From positions 1-64,000 of the forward strand of contig CAJGBV010000003.1 in NCBI GenBank assembly GCA_904501755.1: a DNA stretch of 64,000 nucleotides. Reading direction: 5' to 3'. Source of the stretch: Clostridiaceae bacterium (GTDB taxonomy: Bacteria > Bacillota > Clostridia > Oscillospirales > Acutalibacteraceae). Of the stretch, positions 8,599 through 16,944 are shown piece after piece; within the stretch, counting starts at the first letter, position 1; the number at the start of each line of letters is the position of its first letter. Position numbers and translations under genes: made by a program. The notes under the pieces were generated by a model. It was not told the DNA's origin. It worked only from the letters and a program-made list of their open reading frames with translations, and did no database searches.

Positions 8599-10482
8599 GT
8601 GAATAATTTAAACAAGTATGTGAAAATGACAGGACTTATAATCGTTGATATGGTTATAGTTTTCTTCTCTTATGTATTTTCACTGTATTTGCGTTTTTCT
8701 TCAATCAAGGATTTTAACGATTCCGAAATGCTTTCTAAGCTTTTGTTAGCTTTACCCTTCATTCTTGCGATTTATATAATCGTCTTTGCTGTAATGAATT
8801 TCTATCGTACTATCTGGAATTATGCCGGTGTTATGGAAATTGCAAAGATTGCTTTATCCTCCTTTATTGCTACACTTATTACATTTTTTGTTTTGTTTAT
8901 CTACTCGCTTTATATGGGTAAGCTTGATTCTCAACTTGCTGTTTTTCCCGAAAGTGTTTATATTTGTATACCATTTTTTGTAACTTGTTTTATTGTTGCT
9001 GAAAGATTTGCCATTAAATTACTTATCCGCAACAGTAATAAAAAATACAAAAGAACAAGAAGCGAAATTCAGGGTAGAATAATGATTATTGGTGCAGGCG
9101 AGGCTGCTGCTATGCTTATCAATAATATGAAAAACAGTGATTATTATAAGCCATCGTATGTCTGTCTTGTTGATGATGATATAAATAAACGAGGTATGAT
9201 GGTTCACGGCTACTCAGTTTTGGGTGGCAGAGAATCTATTATCCCTGTGGCAGAAAGAGAAAACATTGAACTTATAATTTTTTGCATTCCTTCATGTCCT
9301 GCTGAGGAGAAGTCAAAAATACTTAAAATCTGTCAGAAAACAAAGTGTAGACTTAAAATTCTTCCCCCCATTTATCAACTTAGCAGTGCCGATGAAATTT
9401 CACCAAAAAATGTGCGTAATGTTGAGATTGAGGACCTTCTTGGAAGAACTCCCATAAAGCTCGAATTGGACAGTATTTCAGGATATATAAAGGATAAAAC
9501 CGTTCTTGTAACGGGTGGTGGCGGTTCTATTGGTAGTGAACTTTGCCGTCAAATTGCTGTTAATAAACCTAAGAAGCTTATTATATTCGACATTTACGAA
9601 AATAATGCTTATGATATTCAGAACGAACTGAAGAAAAGCTTTGAGGGACTCGACCTGACTGTGCTTATTGGATCTGTGAGAGATACAAGAAGACTTGACC
9701 ATGTTTTTGAAAAATATCATCCTGATATTGTTTATCATGCAGCGGCGCATAAGCATGTACCTTTAATGGAGGATTCACCCTGTGAGGCCGTTAAAAATAA
9801 TGTGTTCGGTACCCTTAAAACTGTAAGAGCGGCTGATAAATACGGTGTTGAAAGATTTGTGCTTATTTCCACTGACAAGGCTGTAAATCCCACTAATATT
9901 ATGGGTGCTAGCAAGCGTATGTGTGAAATGGTTGTACAGGCTTATAACAAAATAAGCAAAACAAATTATGTAGCTGTTCGCTTTGGAAATGTCTTGGGTA
10001 GTAACGGAAGTGTTGTGCCTCTTTTTAAACGTCAAATTGAACAGGGCGGCCCTGTTACCGTTACCGACCCCGGAATAATAAGATATTTTATGACCATTCC
10101 CGAGGCTGTTTCTCTTGTGCTTCAGGCAGGCGGTGAAGCTAATGGGGGAGAAATTTTCGTTCTCGATATGGGTGAACCTGTTAAAATTGTTGATTTAGCG
10201 GAGAATTTGATAAGACTTTCCGGTTATGAACCGTATGTTGACATTGATATTAAGTTTACAGGACTAAGACCCGGTGAAAAGCGATTTGAAGAGCTTTTGA
10301 TGAGTGAAGAGGGACTGACTAAAACCGACAATGAGCTTATCTACATCGGCAAACCTATTGATTTTGATGAAAAAGGATTTTTAGACTCCCTTGATTCGTA
10401 TAAAGATGAGATTTACTCGGATAGTGATGAAATTAGAGAATGGGTAATGAGATTTGTACCCACATATCACAAACCGGAATAA
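8599..10482 (+). CDS. Membrane nucleotide-sugar 4,6-dehydratase (PglF/WbpM/CapD family)
   Basis: A 627-residue protein that in this family converts UDP-GlcNAc to the 4-keto-6-deoxy sugar, the first step to bacillosamine- or fucosamine-type residues of surface glycans. Four transmembrane helices (about 10-140) are followed by a first Rossmann-like region (IIGAGEAA) and the catalytic short-chain dehydrogenase domain. That domain shows GGGGSIGSELCR for NAD binding, HAAAHKHVPLME, and STDKAVNPTNIMGASKR, where Met replaces the usual Tyr of the catalytic triad (an S-M-K triad as in WbpM and PglF). The start is GTG, after AAGGGG at 8584-8590. It is a single gene here, with a promoter just upstream and a terminator just downstream; no glycosyltransferases or aminotransferase are adjacent. 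Confidence 0.92.
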   Translation: MNNLNKYVKMTGLIIVDMVIVFFSYVFSLYLRFSSIKDFNDSEMLSKLLLALPFILAIYIIVFAVMNFYRTIWNYAGVMEIAKIALSSFIATLITFFVLFIYSLYMGKLDSQLAVFPESVYICIPFFVTCFIVAERFAIKLLIRNSNKKYKRTRSEIQGRIMIIGAGEAAAMLINNMKNSDYYKPSYVCLVDDDINKRGMMVHGYSVLGGRESIIPVAERENIELIIFCIPSCPAEEKSKILKICQKTKCRLKILPPIYQLSSADEISPKNVRNVEIEDLLGRTPIKLELDSISGYIKDKTVLVTGGGGSIGSELCRQIAVNKPKKLIIFDIYENNAYDIQNELKKSFEGLDLTVLIGSVRDTRRLDHVFEKYHPDIVYHAAAHKHVPLMEDSPCEAVKNNVFGTLKTVRAADKYGVERFVLISTDKAVNPTNIMGASKRMCEMVVQAYNKISKTNYVAVRFGNVLGSNGSVVPLFKRQIEQGGPVTVTDPGIIRYFMTIPEAVSLVLQAGGEANGGEIFVLDMGEPVKIVDLAENLIRLSGYEPYVDIDIKFTGLRPGEKRFEELLMSEEGLTKTDNELIYIGKPIDFDEKGFLDSLDSYKDEIYSDSDEIREWVMRFVPTYHKPE

Positions 10483-10485
10483 AAC

Positions 10486-10506
10486 ACACCCTTCGGGGTG
10501 TCTTTT
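10486..10506 (+). terminator. Intrinsic terminator after the dehydratase gene
   Basis: ACACCC (10486-10491), TTCG tetraloop, GGGTGT (10496-10501), then CTTTTATTT. Confidence 0.8.
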
Positions 10507-10556
10507 ATTTGTTGATAATAATTTGTCCTACAGTATATTTATAATTTAAAAATATC

Positions 10557-10585
10557 TTGACAACACTGCTTAAAAATATTATAAT
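10557..10585 (+). promoter_or_regulatory. Consensus promoter of tRNA-Leu
   Basis: TTGACA (10557-10562), 17-base spacer, TATAAT (10580-10585), about 13 bases before the tRNA 5' end. Confidence 0.85.
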
Positions 10586-10598
10586 ATTTTCGTTGTAT

Positions 10599-10685
10599 GC
10601 GGATGTGGCGGAATTGGCAGACGCGTTAGATTCAGGTTCTAATGGTAGTAATACTGTGTGGGTTCAAGTCCCGTCATCCGCACCA
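10599..10685 (+). tRNA. tRNA-Leu (anticodon CAG)
   Basis: An 87-base class II tRNA with encoded CCA. The acceptor stem GCGGATG (10599-10605) pairs with CATCCGC (10675-10681). The anticodon stem TTAGA/TCTAA encloses the loop TTCAGGT, giving anticodon CAG (reads CUG). A variable arm (GGTAGTAATACTG region) and T-arm GGTTCAAGTCC are present, as expected for Leu. Confidence 0.96.
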
Positions 10686-10690
10686 GAAAA

Positions 10691-10718
10691 AACGGCAAGT
10701 TTCGACTTGTCGTTTTTT
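10691..10718 (+). terminator. Intrinsic terminator of tRNA-Leu
   Basis: AACGGCAAGT (10691-10700), loop TTCG, ACTTGTCGTT (10705-10714, one G-T pair), then TTTT. Confidence 0.9.
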
Positions 10719-10773
10719 CATCAATAAGAATTCTTATATGATATAATTTATCGGTATATTGGAGGTGAAAGCG

Positions 10774-12498
10774 TTGAAAACTTTGCTTAAATATTTAAAG
10801 CCTTATTATGTAAGGATGTTATGTGGATTTCTTATAAAGGTTACGGGAACGGTATCGGAATTATTTTTGCCGTATATACTTACACATATTTTACATACTG
10901 TTATTTTAAGTCAAAATGTCTTCGACATTGTCTTCTGGGGACTGCTTATGATTTTATGTGCTGGTATTGCATGTATTTGTAATATTATTGCTAACAGAAT
11001 GGCTGCCTCGGTTTCAAGAGATTATGCTCAAAAGATAAGACATGACCTGTTTAACAAAACCTTAAGGCTTTCTGCCCGTCAGACCGATAGCTTTACTGTT
11101 GCTTCACTTGAATCAAGAATTACCAATGACACATACAATATTCATCACTTTGTTGGTATGATGCAAAGAATGGGGGTCAGAGCTCCTATTATGCTTATTG
11201 GCGGTATTACCATTACTATGATAATGGACAGCTTTCTGTCCCTTGTTATGCTTGTTTCAATGCCTTTGCTTTTTATTGCTGTTTATCTTGTTTCAAAAAA
11301 CGGTATTCCTCTTTATGCCAAGGTGCAAACTGCTGTTGACTCAATGGTAAGGGTTGTAAGAGAGGATGCTCAGGGTATAAGAGTTATAAAGGCACTATCT
11401 AAGGATAAATACGAACATTCAAGATTTAACAAAGTAAATAATACCCTTGTTAAAAGGGAAAAGACCGCAGGTATAGTTATGGGTAGTGTTCATCCCATTA
11501 TGAACCTGTTTATGAATATGGGTATTGTATGTGTTATTGCGCTCAGTGCCTCAAGAGTAACAAATAGACTTTCAAATCCTGAAACAGTTATTGCCTTTAT
11601 GCAATATTTTACACAGATTTCTATGTCTATGATGGTTATGTCAAGAATGTTTACAATGGCAAGTAAATGTATGGCATCGGCAAACAGAATAGAAGAAGTG
11701 CTTATCTGTGAGGATACTCTTATAGAAAAATCAAAGTCGGATTTTCCTGATAATGAGGTTGAAAATGCCATTGAATTTTCAAATGTCAGCTTTTCGTATC
11801 AGGGACAAAAGAATGACCTTGAGAATATCAGCTTTACACTTAAAAAGGGTGAGTCGCTGGGTATTATCGGAGCAACAGGAAGTGGTAAATCTACTCTTAT
11901 AAAGCTTTTGCTTCGTTTTTATGATGTTGATAAGGGAAATGTGTATATAAACGGTGAGGATATAAGAACCATAAACAGAGAAAAACTTTATTCCTTGTTC
12001 GGTACTGTTATGCAGAATGATTTTATATATAATGACACCATTATGGAAAATATCCGTTTTGGTAGAGAAATATCTGATGAAGATATATACAAGGCATCAA
12101 AAATTGCTCAGGCTGACAGCTTTATTAATGATTTTTCCGATGGATATAGCAGAATTCTCTCACAAAAGGGTACCAATGTTTCGGGTGGACAAAAACAGAG
12201 AATTCTTATTTCAAGAGCATTGGCAGCTAACCCATCTATATTGGTGCTTGACGACAGTTCTTCGGCTCTTGACTATAAAACCGAAGCAGCGCTGAGAAAA
12301 GCGCTCAGAGAAAATCTTTCTGATACTGTTTTCGTAAATGTAGCTCAGAGGGTAAGTGCCGTTAAGGACTGTGACCTAATCTTAGTTCTTGACGAAGGCA
12401 GAATTATCGGCAAGGGTACGCACGAATTTCTTATGCTTTCCTGCAGTGAGTACAAACAGATTAATGATTCTCAGTCGGGAGGTGCTTTTGTTGAATAA
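10774..12498 (+). CDS. Heterodimeric ABC exporter, subunit with degenerate ATPase site (pair 2, first half)
   Basis: A 574-residue half-transporter with six membrane helices and a C-terminal ATPase domain. Walker A is GATGSGKST (366-374) and the signature VSGGQ (469-473). Walker B ends LDD with Asp494 where Glu is usual, and Gln525 replaces the switch His. This repeats the degenerate pattern of the gene at 4872. The start is taken as TTG 10774, eight bases after GGAGG (10761-10765); the in-frame TTG at 10759 would precede its own ribosome site. The gene overlaps its partner by 8 bases. It is a diverged paralogue of pair 1: the layout is the same but the sequence differs widely, so an old duplication or separate acquisition, with its own substrate, is likely. 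Confidence 0.92.
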   Translation: MKTLLKYLKPYYVRMLCGFLIKVTGTVSELFLPYILTHILHTVILSQNVFDIVFWGLLMILCAGIACICNIIANRMAASVSRDYAQKIRHDLFNKTLRLSARQTDSFTVASLESRITNDTYNIHHFVGMMQRMGVRAPIMLIGGITITMIMDSFLSLVMLVSMPLLFIAVYLVSKNGIPLYAKVQTAVDSMVRVVREDAQGIRVIKALSKDKYEHSRFNKVNNTLVKREKTAGIVMGSVHPIMNLFMNMGIVCVIALSASRVTNRLSNPETVIAFMQYFTQISMSMMVMSRMFTMASKCMASANRIEEVLICEDTLIEKSKSDFPDNEVENAIEFSNVSFSYQGQKNDLENISFTLKKGESLGIIGATGSGKSTLIKLLLRFYDVDKGNVYINGEDIRTINREKLYSLFGTVMQNDFIYNDTIMENIRFGREISDEDIYKASKIAQADSFINDFSDGYSRILSQKGTNVSGGQKQRILISRALAANPSILVLDDSSSALDYKTEAALRKALRENLSDTVFVNVAQRVSAVKDCDLILVLDEGRIIGKGTHEFLMLSCSEYKQINDSQSGGAFVE

Positions 12499-14266
12499 GA
12501 AAATAAAGTTTAGCATCTTCATAAGACTTATTAATTATGTACTGAAATCTTGGCCATTGTTTATTTTGGCGGTTATTATGACCTTGCTTTCAAATCAGCT
12601 TGCTCTTCTTGGCCCTAAATATTCGGGTGATGCAATTGATGCTATTGCCCTTGACAGTGGTGTGAATTTTGCGGTAGTTACCGATAGTGTAATAAAAATG
12701 CTCGTTTGTTATATACTCTCGGCTGCGCTTTCCTATCTGCTGTCTATCGTTATGATTAACATAAGCCAAAAGGTTGTTTACACAATGAGAAAACAGCTTT
12801 TTGAAAAGCTTACCTCACTTCCTATAGGTTATTTTGATACCACTGCCACAGGTGACATAATAAGCAGAATTTCTTATGATATAGATACAGTTAATGCCTC
12901 TCTTTCGCACGATTTGGTTCAGGTAATGACAAGCCTTTATACAGTTATAGGCTCTCTTGTGTTTATGTGGAATATTTCAAAACCTATGATTATAATCTTC
13001 GTTATCACCGTACCTATTTCGATTCTCTTTACAAAGTACCGTTCAAAAAAGGTAAGACCTCATTTTCAGCTTCGTTCAAAGAAACTTGGTGAGCTGAACG
13101 GCTATGCAGAGGAAATGCTGTCGGGAGGTAGAACCATACAGGTTTATCACAGAGAAAATGAAATTGGTTCACGCTTTGATAAACGAAACGACGAAGCTAT
13201 GAAGGCATACTTTAAGGCGGAATACTATGCTTCTGCAATGGGGCCTTCGGTTAATTTTATTAACAATCTTTCGATTTCTCTGGTTATGATACTGGGTGGA
13301 ATTCTTTTTATGTATTCTTCTACAGGTGTAGTACGGTCAGGCTCTCTTTTCTTTATTACCCTTGGCGGTGTGGCTCAGTTCGTTCAGTATTCAAGAAAAT
13401 TTGCAGGGCCTATCAATGAGTTTGCAAACATTCTTCACGAATTTCAGTCTGCTTTTTCTGCTGCTGAGAGGGTGTTCCGTATTATTGATGAAAATCCCGA
13501 AAAGCCTGACGGACAGGATGCCCTTTCGTTGTGTGAGGTTAATGGAGAGGTTGAGCTTATTGACGTTTCATTTGGATATGATAACAGCAGGGAAATTCTT
13601 CATTCAATAAACTTTAAGGCTAAAAAAGGTCAGACAGTTGCGATTGTGGGTCCCACGGGTGCGGGTAAAACTACAGTTATTAATCTTTTAATGCGTTTTT
13701 ATGATGTGAAAAATGGACGTATTACGGTTGACGGCATTTCTAATGACTCAATAAAACGTGAAGATTTGAGAAAAGCTTATACTATGGTGCTTCAGGACAC
13801 CTGGCTGTTTCACGGTACTGTTTTTGAAAATGTTGCCTATGGTAAGGAAAATGCAACGCTTGACGAGGTTATATCTGCCTGTAAGGCGGCAAGAATTCAT
13901 TATTATATTGAGCATTTGCCCGACGGCTACAATACTGTTTTATCTGATGACGGCGTTAATATTTCAAAGGGACAAAAGCAGTTAATTACAATTGCAAGAG
14001 CAATGCTTTCTGATGCTCCTATGCTTATTCTTGACGAGGCAACCTCTAATGTCGACTCTCGTACCGAAATACAAATTCAGGAGGCTCTTTCTTCTCTTAT
14101 GAAGGGCAGAACCTGTTTTGTTATTGCTCACCGACTCTCTACCATAAAAAATGCCGATAACATAATCGTTATCGACAAGGGGGAAATTATTGAACAGGGA
14201 AATCATAGTGAGCTTTTGAGTCTTGGAGGCTTTTACAGTAAACTATATAATTCTCAGTATGATTAA
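12491..14266 (+). CDS. Heterodimeric ABC exporter, catalytic subunit (pair 2, second half)
   Basis: A 591-residue half-transporter. Walker A is GPTGAGKTT (387-395), the signature is the non-canonical ISKGQ (491-495), Walker B ends LDE (Glu516), and the switch His547 is intact: the canonical ATPase partner of the preceding subunit. The start is TTG 12491, inside the last codons of the upstream gene and eight bases after GGAGG, which implies translational coupling and equal dosage. Upstream in-frame ATGs lie deep within the previous gene and are unlikely. The membrane domain opens with three helices near 25-160. Unlike its counterpart in pair 1 it lacks the basic N-terminal leader. Substrate unknown. 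Confidence 0.92.
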   Translation: MNKKIKFSIFIRLINYVLKSWPLFILAVIMTLLSNQLALLGPKYSGDAIDAIALDSGVNFAVVTDSVIKMLVCYILSAALSYLLSIVMINISQKVVYTMRKQLFEKLTSLPIGYFDTTATGDIISRISYDIDTVNASLSHDLVQVMTSLYTVIGSLVFMWNISKPMIIIFVITVPISILFTKYRSKKVRPHFQLRSKKLGELNGYAEEMLSGGRTIQVYHRENEIGSRFDKRNDEAMKAYFKAEYYASAMGPSVNFINNLSISLVMILGGILFMYSSTGVVRSGSLFFITLGGVAQFVQYSRKFAGPINEFANILHEFQSAFSAAERVFRIIDENPEKPDGQDALSLCEVNGEVELIDVSFGYDNSREILHSINFKAKKGQTVAIVGPTGAGKTTVINLLMRFYDVKNGRITVDGISNDSIKREDLRKAYTMVLQDTWLFHGTVFENVAYGKENATLDEVISACKAARIHYYIEHLPDGYNTVLSDDGVNISKGQKQLITIARAMLSDAPMLILDEATSNVDSRTEIQIQEALSSLMKGRTCFVIAHRLSTIKNADNIIVIDKGEIIEQGNHSELLSLGGFYSKLYNSQYD

Positions 14267-14278
14267 AAGGTGGTAAAT

Positions 14279-14335
14279 ATGATAGCTAAAGACAATTCAT
14301 TTGAGCTCGAAACTCTTATTGTTGTTTTGCAATAA
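14279..14335 (+). CDS. Possible 18-residue peptide after exporter pair 2
   Basis: ATG-start ORF of 18 codons encoding MIAKDNSFELETLIVVLQ. AAAAGGTGG (14265-14273) lies 5 bases before the ATG, and the TAA is followed directly by the operon terminator, so it would be the last cistron of the exporter operon. It has no Cys and no recognisable leader motif. It could be a real small peptide, a remnant of a longer gene, or chance; the ribosome site is the only positive evidence. Confidence 0.35.
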   Translation: MIAKDNSFELETLIVVLQ

Positions 14336-14340
14336 TTTAA

Positions 14341-14371
14341 GCCCCTACTTTATGAGTAAGGGGCTTTGTTT
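14341..14371. terminator. Intrinsic terminator between exporter pair 2 and the DUF1846 gene
   Basis: GCCCCT plus ACT (14341-14349) pairs with AGT plus AAGGGGC (14355-14364), with one bulged A, followed by TTTGTTT. The converging gene ends at 14370, so it may serve both strands. Confidence 0.8.
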
Positions 14372-15854
14372 ATGCATGATATAGTTTTTTGGTCTGATAT
14401 TTTGGCTCACAGGTAAGATTAATTCCGAGTTTTCTGAATACCTGTTCATCAACACCCGAAAGAATAACAGAGGAATGTGCCTCAAGACCTCTTAAATTCT
14501 TGACCTGTGCCATTGCTTTTTGTGCATTTTCATCGGTGGCCGCACAAATTGATAGAGCTACAAGAACTTCGTCTGTATGAAGACGTGGGTTGTGGTTGCC
14601 CAGGGCTGTAGTCTTCATAACTTGTATAGGCTCAATAATGGTGGGGGAGAGAAGCTTTACTTCATCATCAATACCCGCAAGTTCTTTTAATACGTTAAGC
14701 AATAAAGAGGAAGAAGCACCAAGCAGTGAAGAGGTTTTGCCCGTGATAATTCTTCCGTCCTCAAGCTCAATAGCTGTAACCGGACTGCCTGTCTGCTCAG
14801 CCTTTTTATTGGCGGCTTCTACAACCTTGCGGTCCTTAACAGAAATACCAACCTGATTCATAAGCAGTTCGATCTTGGAAACCTCTTCGTGCTCACCCAT
14901 ACCTTGTCTGAGCGAACATAGAGCTGAATAGTAACGACGGATAATTTCCTGATTAGCGGCTTTTCTGCAAACCTCGTCATCACAGATGGCACAGCCAACC
15001 ATATTAACGCCCATATCGGTAGGGCTTTTATAAACAGACTCACCCAGAATCTCTTTAAGCATAGCTCTTACAACAGGGAAGATTTCGATGTCACGGTTAT
15101 AGTTGATTGCTGTTTTTCCATAGGCTTCAAGGTGGAATGGGTCAATCATATTAACATCATTAAGGTCGGCAGTGGCTGCCTCGTAAGCAACGTTAACAGG
15201 GTGCTTTAAAGGTATGTTCCAAATAGGGAAGGTTTCGAATTTAGCATAGCCTGCCTTAATTCCACGTTTATTTTCGTGATAAAGCTGAGAAAGGCAGGTT
15301 GCCATTTTACCACTGCAGGGACCCGGTCCTGTAACTACAACAAGCTTTCTTGTGGTTTCGATATAATCGTTTTTGCCAAAGCCATGCTCGCTTGTGATAA
15401 GGGGGATATTAGCAGGGTAATCGGGGATAGGATAATGTCTATACACCTTTATACCCAGGTTTTTTAGACGTTTTTCAAAGGCAATAGCAAGGGGCTGTCC
15501 TGTGTAGAAGGTGATGACTACACTGCCGACGTAAAGTCCAATGCCACGAAAGGCGTCAATAAGACGAAGAGTGTCAAGGTCATAGGTGATACCAAGGTCG
15601 CCTCTTCTTTTGTTCTTCTCAATAGCATCAGCGTTAATAGCAATAACGATTTCAGCATCTTCCTTAAGACTAAGTAGCATTTTAACCTTTGAATCAGGTT
15701 CAAAGCCGGGAAGAACACGGGAAGCGTGGAAGTCGTCAAAGAGTTTGCCACCAAACTCCATATAAAGCTTATCGCCGAACATTTTTATTCTATCTCGGAT
15801 ATTCTGAGATTGAAGACGTATATATTCTTGGTTGTCAAACCCCTTTTTAGCCAT
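14370..15854 (-). CDS. DUF1846 domain-containing protein
   Basis: A 494-residue cytoplasmic protein matching the whole length of the DUF1846 family, which has no established function. It has a P-loop-like stretch VVVTGPGPCSGKMAT (about residues 170-185), conserved Cys in CAICDDEVC (mid-protein), and HNPRLHTDEVLVALS near the C-terminus. The P-loop resemblance suggests nucleotide binding, but that is inference. The start is ATG 15854 (MAKKGFDNQEY), preceded by AAAGGTG. The open frame extends 27 codons further upstream, but that stretch contains the promoter at 15892-15920 and is not coding. The alpha/beta hydrolase gene ends 73 bases upstream. Confidence 0.88.
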   Translation of the reverse strand: MAKKGFDNQEYIRLQSQNIRDRIKMFGDKLYMEFGGKLFDDFHASRVLPGFEPDSKVKMLLSLKEDAEIVIAINADAIEKNKRRGDLGITYDLDTLRLIDAFRGIGLYVGSVVITFYTGQPLAIAFEKRLKNLGIKVYRHYPIPDYPANIPLITSEHGFGKNDYIETTRKLVVVTGPGPCSGKMATCLSQLYHENKRGIKAGYAKFETFPIWNIPLKHPVNVAYEAATADLNDVNMIDPFHLEAYGKTAINYNRDIEIFPVVRAMLKEILGESVYKSPTDMGVNMVGCAICDDEVCRKAANQEIIRRYYSALCSLRQGMGEHEEVSKIELLMNQVGISVKDRKVVEAANKKAEQTGSPVTAIELEDGRIITGKTSSLLGASSSLLLNVLKELAGIDDEVKLLSPTIIEPIQVMKTTALGNHNPRLHTDEVLVALSICAATDENAQKAMAQVKNLRGLEAHSSVILSGVDEQVFRKLGINLTCEPKYQTKKLYHA

Positions 15855-15891
15855 TTTTTTCACCTTTTCGTTTTTTGTAATCAATAAAAAC

Positions 15892-15920
15892 AGTATATCA
15901 AATATCAGCGGTTGTTTCAA
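15892..15920 (-). promoter_or_regulatory. Promoter of the DUF1846 gene
   Basis: Minus strand TTGAAA (15920-15915), 17-base spacer, TATACT (15897-15892), in the gap after the hydrolase stop. Confidence 0.7.
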
Positions 15921-15927
15921 GTATAAT

Positions 15928-16845
15928 TTAATCAAAAAAATCGGATAATTCGGTTAAATATTTATCTTGGTCTTTAAGAAAAGAAAGACCATGACCTGCA
16001 CCATCTATAAGTACAAGCTTTTTCCTGGACGCAGTTTCCTTGTAGCACAGCTCACTCATATAGTGCGGTACGAAGTCATCACCTGTTCCGTGAAAATATA
16101 TAATTGGGACTGTAGCATTTTTGACAGCCTCATCGCTTTTGCTCTTATCGATGTTGAAGTGACCGAAAAGAAGAGCGCCAAGCCTTACAAACTGATAAGA
16201 AGGAAATACAGGAAGCTTCATTTCCTTTATGGTCTTTTTAATAATAGCCTGGGCAGAAGAAAAACCACAGTCTGCAAGAACACCGATAACATTTTTAGGC
16301 AGGTCTTCTTTTGTTGCCAAAAGAACGGTGGAAGCGCCCATAGAAATGCCTGTAAGAATAATTTTAGTGTTCTCTCCGAAATGGTTTATAATGAAATCAA
16401 TCCAGTCAAGACAGTCCCTGACTTCATTGACACCAAAGGTGATAATATGTCCCTCACTGTCACCACAGGCTCTCATATCCACTATAAAAGCATTTCTGCC
16501 CAGTGAAAAGCAACGCTGAACTCCGCCACATAAATCCCGTTGTGCATTACCTCTGTATCCGTGAAGCATAAGCTCAATGGGAGCACCTTTTTCACATTCA
16601 TAATATCTTGCAGTGAGGTTTAGTCCGTCAAAGCTTTTGATTGTAAAAATTTCCTTTTCGCTGCCTTTTATTTCCTTCATCCATTTTATCATTATATCCC
16701 TATATGGCTCATAAATTTTACCGTCAGGTATACTGTATTCTTCGTAAACTTCCTTTCGGTCGGTATAAAAAGCCACTCTGAAGCACAGATAGGAAATAAC
16801 TGTCACTATTAAAAGAAGTGAAATAGCAATTAATAATATTATCAT
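15928..16845 (-). CDS. Membrane-anchored alpha/beta hydrolase
   Basis: A 305-residue protein with one N-terminal hydrophobic helix (about 1-22, no clear cleavage site) and a serine-hydrolase fold. It shows LHGYRGNA for the oxyanion region, nucleophile elbow GISMGAS (Ser near residue 170), an Asp in FHGTGDDFVP and the catalytic His in GAGHGLSF. The sequence resembles the BAAT/YqkD-like peptidase or esterase group (COG1073). It probably faces the outside on its anchor and cleaves an ester or amide; the substrate is unknown. It is divergent from the acyltransferase gene at 16945, with its own promoter at 16863-16891. Confidence 0.85.
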   Translation of the reverse strand: MIILLIAISLLLIVTVISYLCFRVAFYTDRKEVYEEYSIPDGKIYEPYRDIMIKWMKEIKGSEKEIFTIKSFDGLNLTARYYECEKGAPIELMLHGYRGNAQRDLCGGVQRCFSLGRNAFIVDMRACGDSEGHIITFGVNEVRDCLDWIDFIINHFGENTKIILTGISMGASTVLLATKEDLPKNVIGVLADCGFSSAQAIIKKTIKEMKLPVFPSYQFVRLGALLFGHFNIDKSKSDEAVKNATVPIIYFHGTGDDFVPHYMSELCYKETASRKKLVLIDGAGHGLSFLKDQDKYLTELSDFFD

Positions 16846-16862
16846 AATACAACACCATAAAA

Positions 16863-16891
16863 ATTATATCATCATTGATTAAAAACTGCAA
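16863..16891 (-). promoter_or_regulatory. Promoter of the alpha/beta hydrolase gene
   Basis: Minus strand TTGCAG (16891-16886), 17-base spacer, TATAAT (16868-16863). Confidence 0.65.
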
Positions 16892-16898
16892 TATATTG

Positions 16899-16927
16899 TT
16901 GAATTATGAAGAAAATTATTGTATAAT
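16899..16927 (+). promoter_or_regulatory. Promoter of the acyltransferase-PHP unit
   Basis: TTGAAT (16899-16904), 17-base spacer, TATAAT (16922-16927). It is back to back with the divergent hydrolase promoter. Its position rules out a start at TTG 16927. Confidence 0.75.
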
Positions 16928-16944
16928 TGATAAGAGGTGGTTTT

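Noticed and set aside
15855..15935. N-terminal 27-residue extension of the DUF1846 protein
   Set aside because: The stretch contains a TTGAAA-17-TATACT promoter, and the internal ATG has the proper ribosome site.
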